Under the pieces are notes generated by a model. The model made no database searches. It worked only from the letters and a program-made list of their open reading frames with translations, and was not told the DNA's origin. The position numbers and the translations under genes were made by a program. Below, one piece after another: positions 24,912-34,099 of a stretch of 64,000 bases of DNA. Position 1 is the first letter of the stretch; every line of letters starts with the position of its first letter. The DNA is from Krasilnikovia cinnamomea (lineage in GTDB: Bacteria; Actinomycetota; Actinomycetes; Mycobacteriales; Micromonosporaceae): assembly GCF_004217545.1 (NCBI RefSeq), contig NZ_SHKY01000001.1, positions 6,324,001 to 6,388,000 of the forward strand, in the 5' to 3' direction.

Positions 24912-25790
24912 GTGCGTACCATGCCCGGCATGACGGCGGACTCCCTACCGGGCCGAGCAGCGGCCACCGGCCGCGACGTCCGTCTCGCCCAGCTGATCCT
25001 CACGATCTTCGGCCTGTACGCCCGCGCCGAACACAACTGGCTGTCGGTGGCGTCCGTGGTCCGGCTGATGGCGGACCTGGGCGTGGACGGGCAGGCCGTC
25101 CGCTCGGCCATCTCCCGGCTGAAACGACGCGGCGTGCTCGACAGCGTCCGCCACGACGGCGCTGCGGGCTACGCCCTCGCCGACTCCACCGTCGAACTCC
25201 TGGCCGAGGGCGACGTGCGGATCTTCCAGCGTCAGCGGGCCGTACCCACCGACGGCTGGCTCATGGTCGTGTTCTCGGTGCCGGAATCGGAACGGGAGAA
25301 ACGGCACGAGCTGCGCACCAGCCTGACCAGGCTGGGCTTCGGCACCGCCGCTCCGGGCGTGTGGGTCGCACCGGGCAACCTCGCGACCGAGACCCGGCAC
25401 ACCCTCGAGCGCCGCGGACTGACCACCTACGTCGACATCTTCACCGGCGACTACTACGCCTTCGGCGACCTGCGGTCGAAGGTCCGCACCTGGTGGGACC
25501 TCGACGAACTCACCGGACTGTACGCCGAGTTCCTCCGCCAGCACCGCCCCGTGCTCGATCGCGTCACGGCCGGCGCCGCCACGCCGCTGGACGCCTTCAC
25601 GACGTACGTCCCGATGCTCACCGAATGGCGCCGCCTGCCCTACCGCGACCCCGGCCTCCCGCTGGCCCTGCTGCCCCCGGGCTGGAACGGGGTGACGGCG
25701 GAGGCGTTGTTCCACGAGCTGAACGCGGCACTGAGCGCGGCGGCGCGCGAACACGCGCTGTCGGTGATCCACCGGACTCCCGCGACCTGA
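24912..25790 (+). CDS. PaaX-family transcriptional regulator
   Basis: This protein of up to 292 aa has a PaaX N-terminal winged helix (LILTIFGLYARAEHNWLSV, then VRSAISRLKRRGVLDS) and the PaaX central and C-terminal domains (PTDGWLMVVFSVPESERE, LGFGTAAPGVWVAPG). PaaX represses aryl-CoA pathways and is released by the aryl-CoA ester. Possible starts are GTG 24912, ATG 24921 and ATG 24930, just after the monooxygenase stop. It is the obvious candidate regulator for the two matching promoters at 18750 and 21021. Confidence 0.88.
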   Translation: MRTMPGMTADSLPGRAAATGRDVRLAQLILTIFGLYARAEHNWLSVASVVRLMADLGVDGQAVRSAISRLKRRGVLDSVRHDGAAGYALADSTVELLAEGDVRIFQRQRAVPTDGWLMVVFSVPESEREKRHELRTSLTRLGFGTAAPGVWVAPGNLATETRHTLERRGLTTYVDIFTGDYYAFGDLRSKVRTWWDLDELTGLYAEFLRQHRPVLDRVTAGAATPLDAFTTYVPMLTEWRRLPYRDPGLPLALLPPGWNGVTAEALFHELNAALSAAAREHALSVIHRTPAT

Positions 25791-25833
25791 GCCTCCGCGA
25801 GCCCCGTGAAGATCGCCGGCGCCGGCGCGGTGA

Positions 25834-26286
25834 TCAAGCCACGCAGAACTCGTTGCCCTCGGGGTCGTGCAGGGTGACCCCGTAATGATCCATTCCGGGT
25901 TCGGCCAGCACGCGGACCACGGACGCGCCGAGCCCCGTCAACCGTTCGACCTCGGCGTCGATCTGCTCCCGCCGCGTCTGGAGGGCCGCCGTCCGGTCGG
26001 CGATCCTGATGTCCAGGTGCAGCCGGTTCTTGACGATCTTGGTTTCGGGGACGGGTTGGAACCAGATCCGGGGCCCGGCCCCGTCCGGGTCGACGATGGA
26101 GTCGGCGTCGTCGTCGCCCATCTGTTCCAGCTCGTCGTCGGGCACCCCGAGAGAGCGGTAGTACGCCTTCCACGTCGCGTGACCCGCGGGCGCCGGTTCA
26201 GGCACGTAGCCGAGCGCGGCGGACCAGAAGGCGGTCTGCTTGGCCGGGTCGGCACAGTCGATGACTAGTTGAAAACGCGCGCTCAT
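25834..26286 (-). CDS. VOC-family (glyoxalase/bleomycin-resistance-like) protein
   Basis: This 150-aa protein has the paired beta-alpha-beta-beta-beta units of the vicinal oxygen chelate fold: FQLVIDCADPAKQTAFWSAALGY at the start, NRLHLDIRIAD in the middle and HDPEGNEFCVA at the end. These proteins range from dioxygenases to drug-binding proteins, and no specific role is visible. It converges with the PaaX gene (43 bp apart) and diverges from the giant kinase gene. Confidence 0.85.
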   Translation of the reverse strand: MSARFQLVIDCADPAKQTAFWSAALGYVPEPAPAGHATWKAYYRSLGVPDDELEQMGDDDADSIVDPDGAGPRIWFQPVPETKIVKNRLHLDIRIADRTAALQTRREQIDAEVERLTGLGASVVRVLAEPGMDHYGVTLHDPEGNEFCVA

Positions 26287-26435
26287 CCGTCGTCCTAACG
26301 TCCGCCACCCGAAACGATCTCCGGCCGTGTGGTGATCACTGCGGAGCGGGCCGCCGTGGCGGCGCCAACTCTCCTCAGATCCACTTTCCGTCTGACGATA
26401 TGACAGCGAAGGATGGATCGGACCAGGGGGACCGA

Positions 26436-29400
26436 GTGAGCGACGCCGGGGCGCGTGGACACCGCTGGTCTGCGGGCAGCCGTCTGGAACTGACCGATCT
26501 TGACGTCGGCGCCGAGATCGGCCGCGGCGCCGCCACGGTCGTGTTCCGGGCGCAGCGCCACGGCCGACCGTACGCCCTCAAGCAGCTGCGCGGAGCGGCC
26601 GGCCACGAGCCGGAGGCGCTGGCGTCCTTCCGGCGCGAGGCCGCTCTGATGGCATGCGTGGACCATCCGGGCCTGAGGCGCACCCGGGCCGTCGGACTGC
26701 TCGACGGACGCCCGGCTCTGGTCGCCGACCTGATCGATGGCGCCCCGCTGTCCGACCTCCTGACCGGCGGCATGCTGGACCAGGCGCGCGTCGTCACGCT
26801 CGGCGCGGAGATCGCCCAGGCGCTGGCCGCCGCGCACCAGGCCGGTCTGGTGCACCGCGACCTGAAGCCGCACAACGTCATGGTGCCGCGCTCCGGCCCC
26901 GCCGTGTTGATCGACTTCGGCCTGGCCGCCCGCGCCGGAAAGGCGGTCGCCGAGGACAGCGCGGTCGGCACGTTCATCTACAGCTCCCCGGAGCAGACCG
27001 GGATGCTCAAGCGCCCGGTCGACGGCCGCTCCGACCTCTACTCCCTCGGGGCCGTACTCTTCGAGTGCCTGACCGGGCACCCGCCGTACCAGAGCCCGGA
27101 CGTCGGCGCCCTCCTGCGCCAGCATGCCGCCGCGCCGATCCCGGACGTCCGCGAGACCCGGCCGGACGTCGACCCGGCACTCGCCGAGATCGTCACCCGG
27201 CTGCTCGCCAAGGACCCCGACGACCGGTTCGGCTCGGCCACCGAACTGCTCACCGCGCTGCGCCGCTGCTCCGACGCCGTTGCGCCCGGCGCGCCGATGA
27301 TCTGGCCGCTGTACGGCCGCGACGCCGAACTGTCGGCGCTGACGTCGCGCTGGGCCAGGGCGCGCGCCGGGGCCGGTGGCGTCGCCGTGGTGCACGGTCC
27401 CGCTGGGTTCGGCAAGACCCGCCTGCTCGAAGCGGTCACCGCGGCCGCCGACGGCGCGCTGGTCCTCGACGTCCGGTGCGGCCCGGACGACACCGTGCCG
27501 CTGGCGGCGCTGCGCGAGGCGCTCGACCGCCGTATCCAGCGGTGGCGGGCGCTGCCCGAGGACGAGTGGGTAGCCACCGCGCAGACCGTCCGGGAGTCGG
27601 CGCTGGCGGCCGGCGCCAGCCTGCTCAAGCCCCTGTCGGCGGGCCTGGCCGACCTGCTCGCGGACGTTCCGGACATCGTCGCGGAGGGCCGCGACGAGCA
27701 GTTCGTCCACGCGGTCGCGACCTTCCTGATCGAACTGTCCACCCGTCTCGGCCCGGTCCTGCTCCGTATCGACGACGCGCACTGGCTCGACGACAGCGGT
27801 CGCCGGGTGCTGGCGCACCTGGACCGCAAGCTGGCTGGGGCACCCCTGCTGGTGCTCATCACCGCCGCCCACGACGCGGACACGGCCCCCGGCGAGTTCG
27901 CCGCCGGTGCCGACCCGGTGTTGGCGCTCGGTGCGCTGTCCGACGACGACATGGCGGCCCTGGTCGCCTCCCGGCTGCCCGGAGCCCCGGTTCCCGGCGA
28001 GCTGGCCGCCCACGTCACCGCCCGTTCCGGCGGCGTGCCCCTGTCCGCAATCGAGTACCTGCGGCGCCTCGTCGACGGCGGGCTGTTGGTGCCGCACTGG
28101 GACACCTGGCTGCTCGACGAGGAGGGGCTGGACGCGCTGCCGATTCCGGCCGACGGCCTCGACCTGGTCGTGTCCCGGCTCGACGAGCTGACCGACGCCG
28201 AACGTGCCGTCCTGGCCGTGGCGGCCGCCGTCGGCGGCCGCTTCGACCTCGACCTCACCTCGGCCGGCGGGCACTGCGCGGAGGACGTCGCCACGGCGGT
28301 GGAGGCGGCCACCGCCCGCCGGCTGGTGGAGGCGCGCGCCGGGGGCCGTTACGGCTTCGTCAACCCGGCCGTCCGCCAGGCCCTGCTCGCCACGCTGGAC
28401 CCGCACGACCGCCGCCGTCTCCACGCGCGGATCGCCCGGCGCCTCGAAACGCTCGACCCGGCGGCCCGGGAGGCCGACCACGTCTACGCCGTCGCCGGAC
28501 ACTACGCGCAGGCCGACCCGGCCGGCGAGGCGGAGTCGGTGTACCGCACCAGCGTGGCCGCCGGCCGGCAGGCGCTGGCCGACCAGGCGCCCGCCGAGGC
28601 CGTCACGTTCCTGGAGCAGGCCGTGCAGGCCGCGGACGCCCACGGGCTGCCGGTCGCCATCGACACCCACCACCTGCTGGCCACGGCGTACCTGCGGGCC
28701 GGACGGCTGACGCAGGCGCGGGAGCGGCTCGACCTGGCGCTCGCGCGCTCCGACGATCCATGGCAGCGGGCCGCCCTGTGGACGACCCTCGCCGAGCTGC
28801 ACAATGTCGCCTACGCCGACGAGGAAGCGGCCAAGGCCGTCATGGCCGGACTGGCCGAGATCGGCCGGCCGCTGCCGGGCAACAAGCTGGCTCGCGTGCT
28901 GTCCGGGTTCGTGCCCGCCTTCGGGGCAGCGGTGGTCCGGCGCACCGGCGCCGGGTTCGGCACCGTACGCGGCCGCCGGCGCGAGGAGTACCTCATCCGG
29001 GCCCGGCTGCTGGACACCGGCGCCTACGCCGCCGCCCTGGGCATGCGGCTGGACGAGGTGGCCGCGTTCGCCCAGCGCGCCCTGTTCGTGGCGAACCGGC
29101 TCGGGCCCGGGGCCCCGCTCGCCCGCGCCTACGCCATGGTGGGCTTCATCGCGGTCATGGTCCGGCTGCGGGGCGTCGGCCTGCGCTGCTTCGCCCGCGC
29201 GGCCCGCTACGCCGCCGACCTGGCCGACCCCGCCCTCGTCGCGTACGTCGACTTCACGCGCACCGTGGGGCTGCTGTTCTCCGGCTCCGGCGACTCCGGC
29301 CGGGAATGGGACGAGATACTGGACCGCCACGCCCGGTGGCTGGAGCCCGCCCAGTTCATCGCCGGCATGGGCACCCTCGGCATGCGCCAGGTCCTGCGCG

Positions 29401-31664
29401 GCAATCCGCGCGAGGCACAGGCCTGCTACGAGCGGGGCATCGCCGTGCTACCGGCCGGGCGGGAGATCAGCGGCACCAGTCTCGCCGCCCTGTCGGTCAT
29501 GATCCCGGCTCAGCAGGGCCACCTCGGCGAGGCGGCCGCCGCGCTCGCCGACCTGCAGGGATCGTTCGACCACGACACCGCGGGCATCCAGCAGCGCCGC
29601 ACCCTGGCGCTGGCCGCCATGCATTCGCTCGTCGAACAGGGCGAGTTCGGCGAGCTGTTCGAGGCGGCCGTCGCCGACTTCGAGCGGATCGCCGCCGGTG
29701 GCGGGCTGATGACCCACCACAACTGGTGCTACACCTATGTCGCCTACGGCCGCCTCACCCAGTGCCGGCTCGCCCCCGAGCCGGACGCCGGCCTCCTGGC
29801 CGCCGCCCACGCGGCCGTGCGCGAACTCGGCCGGCACACGGCCACGCCGCTGCTGGGCGTGGCGCACGCGCTGACCCGGGCCGCGCTCCTGCTGCTGGAG
29901 GGCAAGTACAGCGCCGTCCTGCGCCTGGTCGACCGCATCGAACGCAAGGCGCGGCCCCTGGACTCGCCGCTGGTCGCCTTCGAGATCGCCCGGTTGCGGG
30001 CCCGGGCACTGCGCCGCACCGGCATCACCGGCGAGGCGGACCGGCAGGCGCAGTGGGCGCACATGATCGCGACCCGGTACGGCCTGGAGAGCCGGGCACG
30101 TCAGGTCCGCGCCGAGTTCGACATCACCGACGCCACCTCCGCCGCACCGGTCACGCGGATGGGGGAGCGGGTCACGAGGACGGTCGTCAACCGGCGCATG
30201 GAAGCCCTCCAGCAGGTCAGCATCGCCGCCGCCTCGGTCCTCGACCCGGACCGGCTGGCCCGGATCGCGCTGGACGAGACACTGCGCATCCTCGGCGCCG
30301 AGCGCGCACTGATGTTCCTGGTCGACGACGGTGGCCGGGTCCGCCCGTTCGTCGGCCGCGACGCCGTCGGCGGCGACCTCGACGCGGTCAGCGACTACGG
30401 CTCCAGCCTGGTGCAGCGCGTCGCGGACACCGGCGAGGCGCTCGTGGTGACCGGCACCGAACACGGCGCCTCGCTGGGCTCCGAGAGCGTGGTGGTGCAC
30501 GGCCTGCGCAGCATCATGGTCGCCCCGGTGCAGTTCAAGGGCCGGCTCATCGGCATCGTCTACCTGGACAGCCGGATGGCGCGCGGCATCTTCACCGAGG
30601 ACGACGTCGAGGTGCTGACCGCGATCACCAGCCACGTCGCCGTGTCCCTGGAGACCGCCCGCGCCGCCCAGCTCGACCTCGCCGTGCGCACCGCGCGCCG
30701 CCAGCAGGAGCTGGCGGAGACGCTGCGCGCCAGCCTCGCCGAACTGACCACGATCCTCGACCCCGCGCAACTGCTGCACCATCTCTTCACGACCCTGCAC
30801 ACCCAGCTCGGTGCCGCGACCGCCGCCCTGCTGCGTGGCGGCGACTCGCTGACGGTCACGCACCTGGCGGGCCCGGCACCCGGAGCGGTCGGCCGTCAGG
30901 TGGACCCGGGCACCGACCGGGCCTGGGCCGCGCTGGGCGCCGTCGAATCCGTGACCGTGCTGCGCGCCGGACAGGCGCCGCCCGTCGTCGCCGAGTTGCT
31001 CGGTGACCACCCGACGACGCTCGTGGTGCCGCTGGTCAACCGTGACGGTCCGGTCGGCGTGGTGCTGCTGGCGGGGCGCGCCTTCGACGACACCGCACGC
31101 AATGTGGCCGCCACACTGACCGGCCAGGGCATGACCGCCTACCACAACGCGCAACTGTTCACCCGGGTGCAGGAGCTGGCCACCACGGACGAGCTGACCG
31201 GTGTGCACAACCGCCGGCACTTCTTCTCGCTGGCGACGGCGCTGTTCGGTGCGGCGCGGCGCGGCGGCCACGGGCTCAGCGCGGCGATGCTCGACATCGA
31301 CAACTTCAAGAAGATCAACGACACGTACGGGCACGGCGTCGGCGACGACGTCATCCGCGAGGTCGCCCACCGCATCGCCGCCGCCCTGCGGGAATCAGAC
31401 ATTCTCGGCCGTTACGGCGGCGAGGAGTTCGCGGTGGTTCTGCCGGACTGCGCCGACATCGACATCGCCCCGCTCGAACGGATCCGGTCGGCCGTGGCGG
31501 CGGAACCGGTGCTGACCCGGGACGGGCCCGTCACCGTGACGATCAGCATCGGCCTGGCCGCCCTCAACGTGCACGACGACGGCCTCGACCAGCTGCTCGC
31601 CCGCGCGGACCACGCCCTGTACGAGGCGAAGACGGGCGGACGCAACAAGGTGATTGCCGTCTAG
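26436..31664 (+). CDS. Giant Ser/Thr kinase - NTPase - TPR - GAF - GGDEF signalling protein
   Basis: This protein of about 1742 aa has, in order, a Hanks-type kinase domain (residues about 15-285; catalytic Lys in YALKQL, HRDLKPHN near 140, IDFGLAA), an AAA/STAND NTPase (Walker A GPAGFGKTR near 322, Walker B LLRIDDAHW), a long TPR-like helical region (about 680-1240), two GAF domains (about 1255-1410 and 1425-1570) and a C-terminal diguanylate cyclase (about 1582-1742) with GGEEF and an upstream RESD product-inhibition site. The frame opens at ATG 26400, but GTG 26436 with AGGGGGA is the better start. The architecture resembles cyanobacterial HstK-type kinases with GGDEF replacing the histidine kinase. 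Confidence 0.9.
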   Translation: MSDAGARGHRWSAGSRLELTDLDVGAEIGRGAATVVFRAQRHGRPYALKQLRGAAGHEPEALASFRREAALMACVDHPGLRRTRAVGLLDGRPALVADLIDGAPLSDLLTGGMLDQARVVTLGAEIAQALAAAHQAGLVHRDLKPHNVMVPRSGPAVLIDFGLAARAGKAVAEDSAVGTFIYSSPEQTGMLKRPVDGRSDLYSLGAVLFECLTGHPPYQSPDVGALLRQHAAAPIPDVRETRPDVDPALAEIVTRLLAKDPDDRFGSATELLTALRRCSDAVAPGAPMIWPLYGRDAELSALTSRWARARAGAGGVAVVHGPAGFGKTRLLEAVTAAADGALVLDVRCGPDDTVPLAALREALDRRIQRWRALPEDEWVATAQTVRESALAAGASLLKPLSAGLADLLADVPDIVAEGRDEQFVHAVATFLIELSTRLGPVLLRIDDAHWLDDSGRRVLAHLDRKLAGAPLLVLITAAHDADTAPGEFAAGADPVLALGALSDDDMAALVASRLPGAPVPGELAAHVTARSGGVPLSAIEYLRRLVDGGLLVPHWDTWLLDEEGLDALPIPADGLDLVVSRLDELTDAERAVLAVAAAVGGRFDLDLTSAGGHCAEDVATAVEAATARRLVEARAGGRYGFVNPAVRQALLATLDPHDRRRLHARIARRLETLDPAAREADHVYAVAGHYAQADPAGEAESVYRTSVAAGRQALADQAPAEAVTFLEQAVQAADAHGLPVAIDTHHLLATAYLRAGRLTQARERLDLALARSDDPWQRAALWTTLAELHNVAYADEEAAKAVMAGLAEIGRPLPGNKLARVLSGFVPAFGAAVVRRTGAGFGTVRGRRREEYLIRARLLDTGAYAAALGMRLDEVAAFAQRALFVANRLGPGAPLARAYAMVGFIAVMVRLRGVGLRCFARAARYAADLADPALVAYVDFTRTVGLLFSGSGDSGREWDEILDRHARWLEPAQFIAGMGTLGMRQVLRGNPREAQACYERGIAVLPAGREISGTSLAALSVMIPAQQGHLGEAAAALADLQGSFDHDTAGIQQRRTLALAAMHSLVEQGEFGELFEAAVADFERIAAGGGLMTHHNWCYTYVAYGRLTQCRLAPEPDAGLLAAAHAAVRELGRHTATPLLGVAHALTRAALLLLEGKYSAVLRLVDRIERKARPLDSPLVAFEIARLRARALRRTGITGEADRQAQWAHMIATRYGLESRARQVRAEFDITDATSAAPVTRMGERVTRTVVNRRMEALQQVSIAAASVLDPDRLARIALDETLRILGAERALMFLVDDGGRVRPFVGRDAVGGDLDAVSDYGSSLVQRVADTGEALVVTGTEHGASLGSESVVVHGLRSIMVAPVQFKGRLIGIVYLDSRMARGIFTEDDVEVLTAITSHVAVSLETARAAQLDLAVRTARRQQELAETLRASLAELTTILDPAQLLHHLFTTLHTQLGAATAALLRGGDSLTVTHLAGPAPGAVGRQVDPGTDRAWAALGAVESVTVLRAGQAPPVVAELLGDHPTTLVVPLVNRDGPVGVVLLAGRAFDDTARNVAATLTGQGMTAYHNAQLFTRVQELATTDELTGVHNRRHFFSLATALFGAARRGGHGLSAAMLDIDNFKKINDTYGHGVGDDVIREVAHRIAAALRESDILGRYGGEEFAVVLPDCADIDIAPLERIRSAVAAEPVLTRDGPVTVTISIGLAALNVHDDGLDQLLARADHALYEAKTGGRNKVIAV

Positions 31665-31773
31665 CAACAAGGTTTCACGGGTCGTAATCCCGTCCCTCCA
31701 TTGTGGTTACAAGCATCGACTACGGTCGATCTAGGCGTGCCGAACGCGCGCCACTGATCACGAGGAGAGACAA

Positions 31774-32736
31774 GTGATGGCTCAGGAGGCCCGCGGTGGC
31801 GTCGGCCGACGGTTCGTCCGCGCCGCCGTAGCGGGCATCGTGGCGATCGTGGTGGCATTGGCGCTGGTCGGCGGGCAGCCGGCGACGGCCCAGGCGGCGT
31901 TGCCGTCGGGCTGGTCGGGCTGGTCGCAGGTCCCCGGCGGCGGCGCGACGTACGACTCGCCCGCGACCGTCAGCTACAACGACATCCAGTACCTGTTCGT
32001 CCGGGGCACGAACAACCGGATCTATGTGCAACGGCACAACGGGGTGCTCTGGTCCGGCTGGGGCGAGGTGCCGGGCGGCGGCCTCACCACCTCCGGCCCG
32101 GCGGCCGTGGTGTACCAGTCACAGCTCTATCTCTTCGTCCGGGGCACGGACGACCGGATCTACGTGAACCGGCTGAACGGCACCTCGTGGTCCGGCTGGT
32201 CCCAGCTCCCCGGCGGCGGAGCCACCCACGGCGCCCCGGCGGCGACGGTTTTCCAGAGCACGCTGTACCTGTTCGTCCAGGGCACCGACAACCGCATCTA
32301 CGTCAACCGGTACACGAACACGTGGGGCGGTTGGTCGGAGGTCGCCGGCGGGGGTGCGACACCGTCCGGCCCCGCGGCGGTGGTCTACCAGAGCACGCTG
32401 TACCTGATCGTGCAGGGCACCGACAACGCGATCTACGTGAACAGGCTGGGGTCCAGCTGGTCCGGGTGGGCGCAGGTCCCGGGTGGTGGCCGCACGCCGT
32501 CGTCCCCGTCCGCCGTGGTCTACCGCGGTGAGCTCGGCGTGTTCGTCCGGGGCACGGACAACGCGATCTACCTCAACTCGCTGGGCAGCGCGTGGTCCGG
32601 ATGGTCGCAGGTCCCGGGTGGCGGCGCGACCCCGTCCGGACCGGGCGCCGGGGTGTACCAGAGCGTGCTTCACCTGTTCGTCCGTGGCACCGACAACGCG
32701 ATCTACCTGAACCGGCTCGGGCCGCCCCTGAGCTGA
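31774..32736 (+). CDS. Secreted beta-propeller protein with six WSGW-VPGGG repeats
   Basis: This 320-aa protein has a signal peptide (basic start, AVAGIVAIVVALALVGG, cleavage near AQA) followed by six repeats of about 45 residues from residue 45 on. Each repeat starts WSGWxQVPGGG and ends FVxGTDNxIYVNR, resembling PLL-like lectin propellers of the tectonin/fucose-binding kind. Tight conservation between repeats suggests a closed propeller that binds a surface glycan (inference). Tandem GTG-ATG starts at 31774/31777 follow GAGGAG. A strong terminator follows. There is no catalytic motif. Confidence 0.8.
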   Translation: MMAQEARGGVGRRFVRAAVAGIVAIVVALALVGGQPATAQAALPSGWSGWSQVPGGGATYDSPATVSYNDIQYLFVRGTNNRIYVQRHNGVLWSGWGEVPGGGLTTSGPAAVVYQSQLYLFVRGTDDRIYVNRLNGTSWSGWSQLPGGGATHGAPAATVFQSTLYLFVQGTDNRIYVNRYTNTWGGWSEVAGGGATPSGPAAVVYQSTLYLIVQGTDNAIYVNRLGSSWSGWAQVPGGGRTPSSPSAVVYRGELGVFVRGTDNAIYLNSLGSAWSGWSQVPGGGATPSGPGAGVYQSVLHLFVRGTDNAIYLNRLGPPLS

Positions 32737-32750
32737 CCCGCGCACGGCAC

Positions 32751-32791
32751 TGCCCCGGAACCGGGCGACCTGGTCGCCCGGTTCCGGGGCA
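32751..32791 (+). terminator. Perfect 20-bp hairpin after the beta-propeller gene
   Basis: The two arms at 32751-32770 and 32772-32791 are exact inverse complements around a single base, beginning TGCCCCGGAACC. No U-tract follows, as is usual in actinomycetes. It sits 15 bp after the stop codon. Confidence 0.8.
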
Positions 32792-32971
32792 CTGTCCATT
32801 CGGCGAGGCAGCGACCGGTCAGACCGGCGGACGGATATTCGGTTGCGCCCGGACGCGGGGCGGGCGAGGCTGTCCGGCATGACGTACTGATGCCACCACC
32901 CAGGTCCTTCTTCTCCGACGGCCCATGCCTGCTTCGGGCAGCCGTTCTCCCTGTGGAAATGAGCATCTGTT

Positions 32972-34099
32972 TTGTCTGATCGGTCGATCACCACGACTGT
33001 CACCGTCTTCGCGTCCCCGAGCAGCTGGATCGAGTCCGCCGCGCTCGACCAGTGCTACCAGGTCGCCGCCCTGCCCGGCATGCGGCACGTCGCCGGGATG
33101 CCCGACCTGCACCCCGGCAAGGGCGCCCCGATCGGCGCCGCCATGACCTCGTCCGTGCTGTACCCGTTCCTGGTCGGCTCGGACATCGGCTGCGGCATCG
33201 CGGTCTTCCCGCTGCGACTGAAGCGGGCCGTGCCGGAGAAGCTCGCCGCCCGCTTTCCCGACCTGGACATCCCGCTCGACCCGGACGACGGCGACCCGGC
33301 CTGGGCGGTCCTCGACGGCGGCATCCCGGCCGGGCACACCGAGAGCCTCGGCACCGTCGGCCGTGGCAACCACTTCGTCGAGCTGGCCCGGGTCGGCACG
33401 ATCTTCGACGCCGGGCACGCCGAGCGCCTCGGGCTGGCCGCCGGCGACCTGGTGCTGATCGTGCACAGCGGCTCGCGCGGCCTCGGCGAGCGGATCCTGC
33501 GGACGCACACCGAGGTGCACGGTGCCGGGCCGGCCGCCGATCCGGCGGCCTACCTGGCGGCGCACGACGACGCCGTCCGCTGGGGCTCGCTGAACCGGCG
33601 GCTGATGGCTGCCCGCGTCGCCCACGCGCTCGGTGCGCCGTACGCGCCGCCGATCGTCGACGAGTGCCACAACCTCGTGGAGATCCGCGACGGCGAGTTC
33701 CTGCACCGCAAGGGCGCGGCGCCCGGCGACGGGCGCGACGTCCTGGTCGCCGGCACCCGTGGCACGCCGTCGTTCCTGGTCGCCGGGCATGCGGGGGCCG
33801 AGGCGGGCTTCTCCGTCGCGCACGGCGCCGGCCGCAAGATGTCGCGGGCCGACGCACTGCGGCGCGGCCGGGCGAAACACACGGTCGAGGAGCTCCGGCG
33901 TACGCCCGTGGGGTCGCTCGTGGTCTGCGGCGACCGGCAGCTGCTGTTCGAGGAGGCGCCGACCGCGTACAAGCGCATCGAGCAGGTGATCGGCGATCTG
34001 GTCGAGCACGGGCTGGCCACCCGGGTGGCCAGCACGGTGCCGCTGGTCACCTACAAGACCGCCGACGTCGAGCCGCGCCGCCGCAGGGGGCGGCGATGA
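32972..34099 (+). CDS. rtcB: RtcB-family RNA ligase (release-factor-H-coupled type)
   Basis: This 375-aa RNA ligase joins RNA 2',3'-cyclic phosphate and 5'-OH ends with GTP and Mn2+. Metal-binding and catalytic motifs are present: GSDIGCGIAVFP, GRGNHFVEL, VHSGSRGLGERI, and the guanylylated His in FSVAHGAGRKMSR. It is shorter than housekeeping RtcB, as in the RtcB2 form that is always paired with PrfH. The start is probably TTG at 32972, because an in-frame stop lies just upstream and no ATG or GTG is available before the conserved region. The stop overlaps the prfH ATG (ATGA). Confidence 0.92.
   Translation: MSDRSITTTVTVFASPSSWIESAALDQCYQVAALPGMRHVAGMPDLHPGKGAPIGAAMTSSVLYPFLVGSDIGCGIAVFPLRLKRAVPEKLAARFPDLDIPLDPDDGDPAWAVLDGGIPAGHTESLGTVGRGNHFVELARVGTIFDAGHAERLGLAAGDLVLIVHSGSRGLGERILRTHTEVHGAGPAADPAAYLAAHDDAVRWGSLNRRLMAARVAHALGAPYAPPIVDECHNLVEIRDGEFLHRKGAAPGDGRDVLVAGTRGTPSFLVAGHAGAEAGFSVAHGAGRKMSRADALRRGRAKHTVEELRRTPVGSLVVCGDRQLLFEEAPTAYKRIEQVIGDLVEHGLATRVASTVPLVTYKTADVEPRRRRGRR

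Noticed and set aside
26295..29330. 1011-codon minus-strand frame opposite the giant kinase gene
   Set aside because: Its composition is typical of a GC shadow, with no domains and no ribosome-binding site. The plus-strand kinase-GGDEF frame is supported by many motifs.
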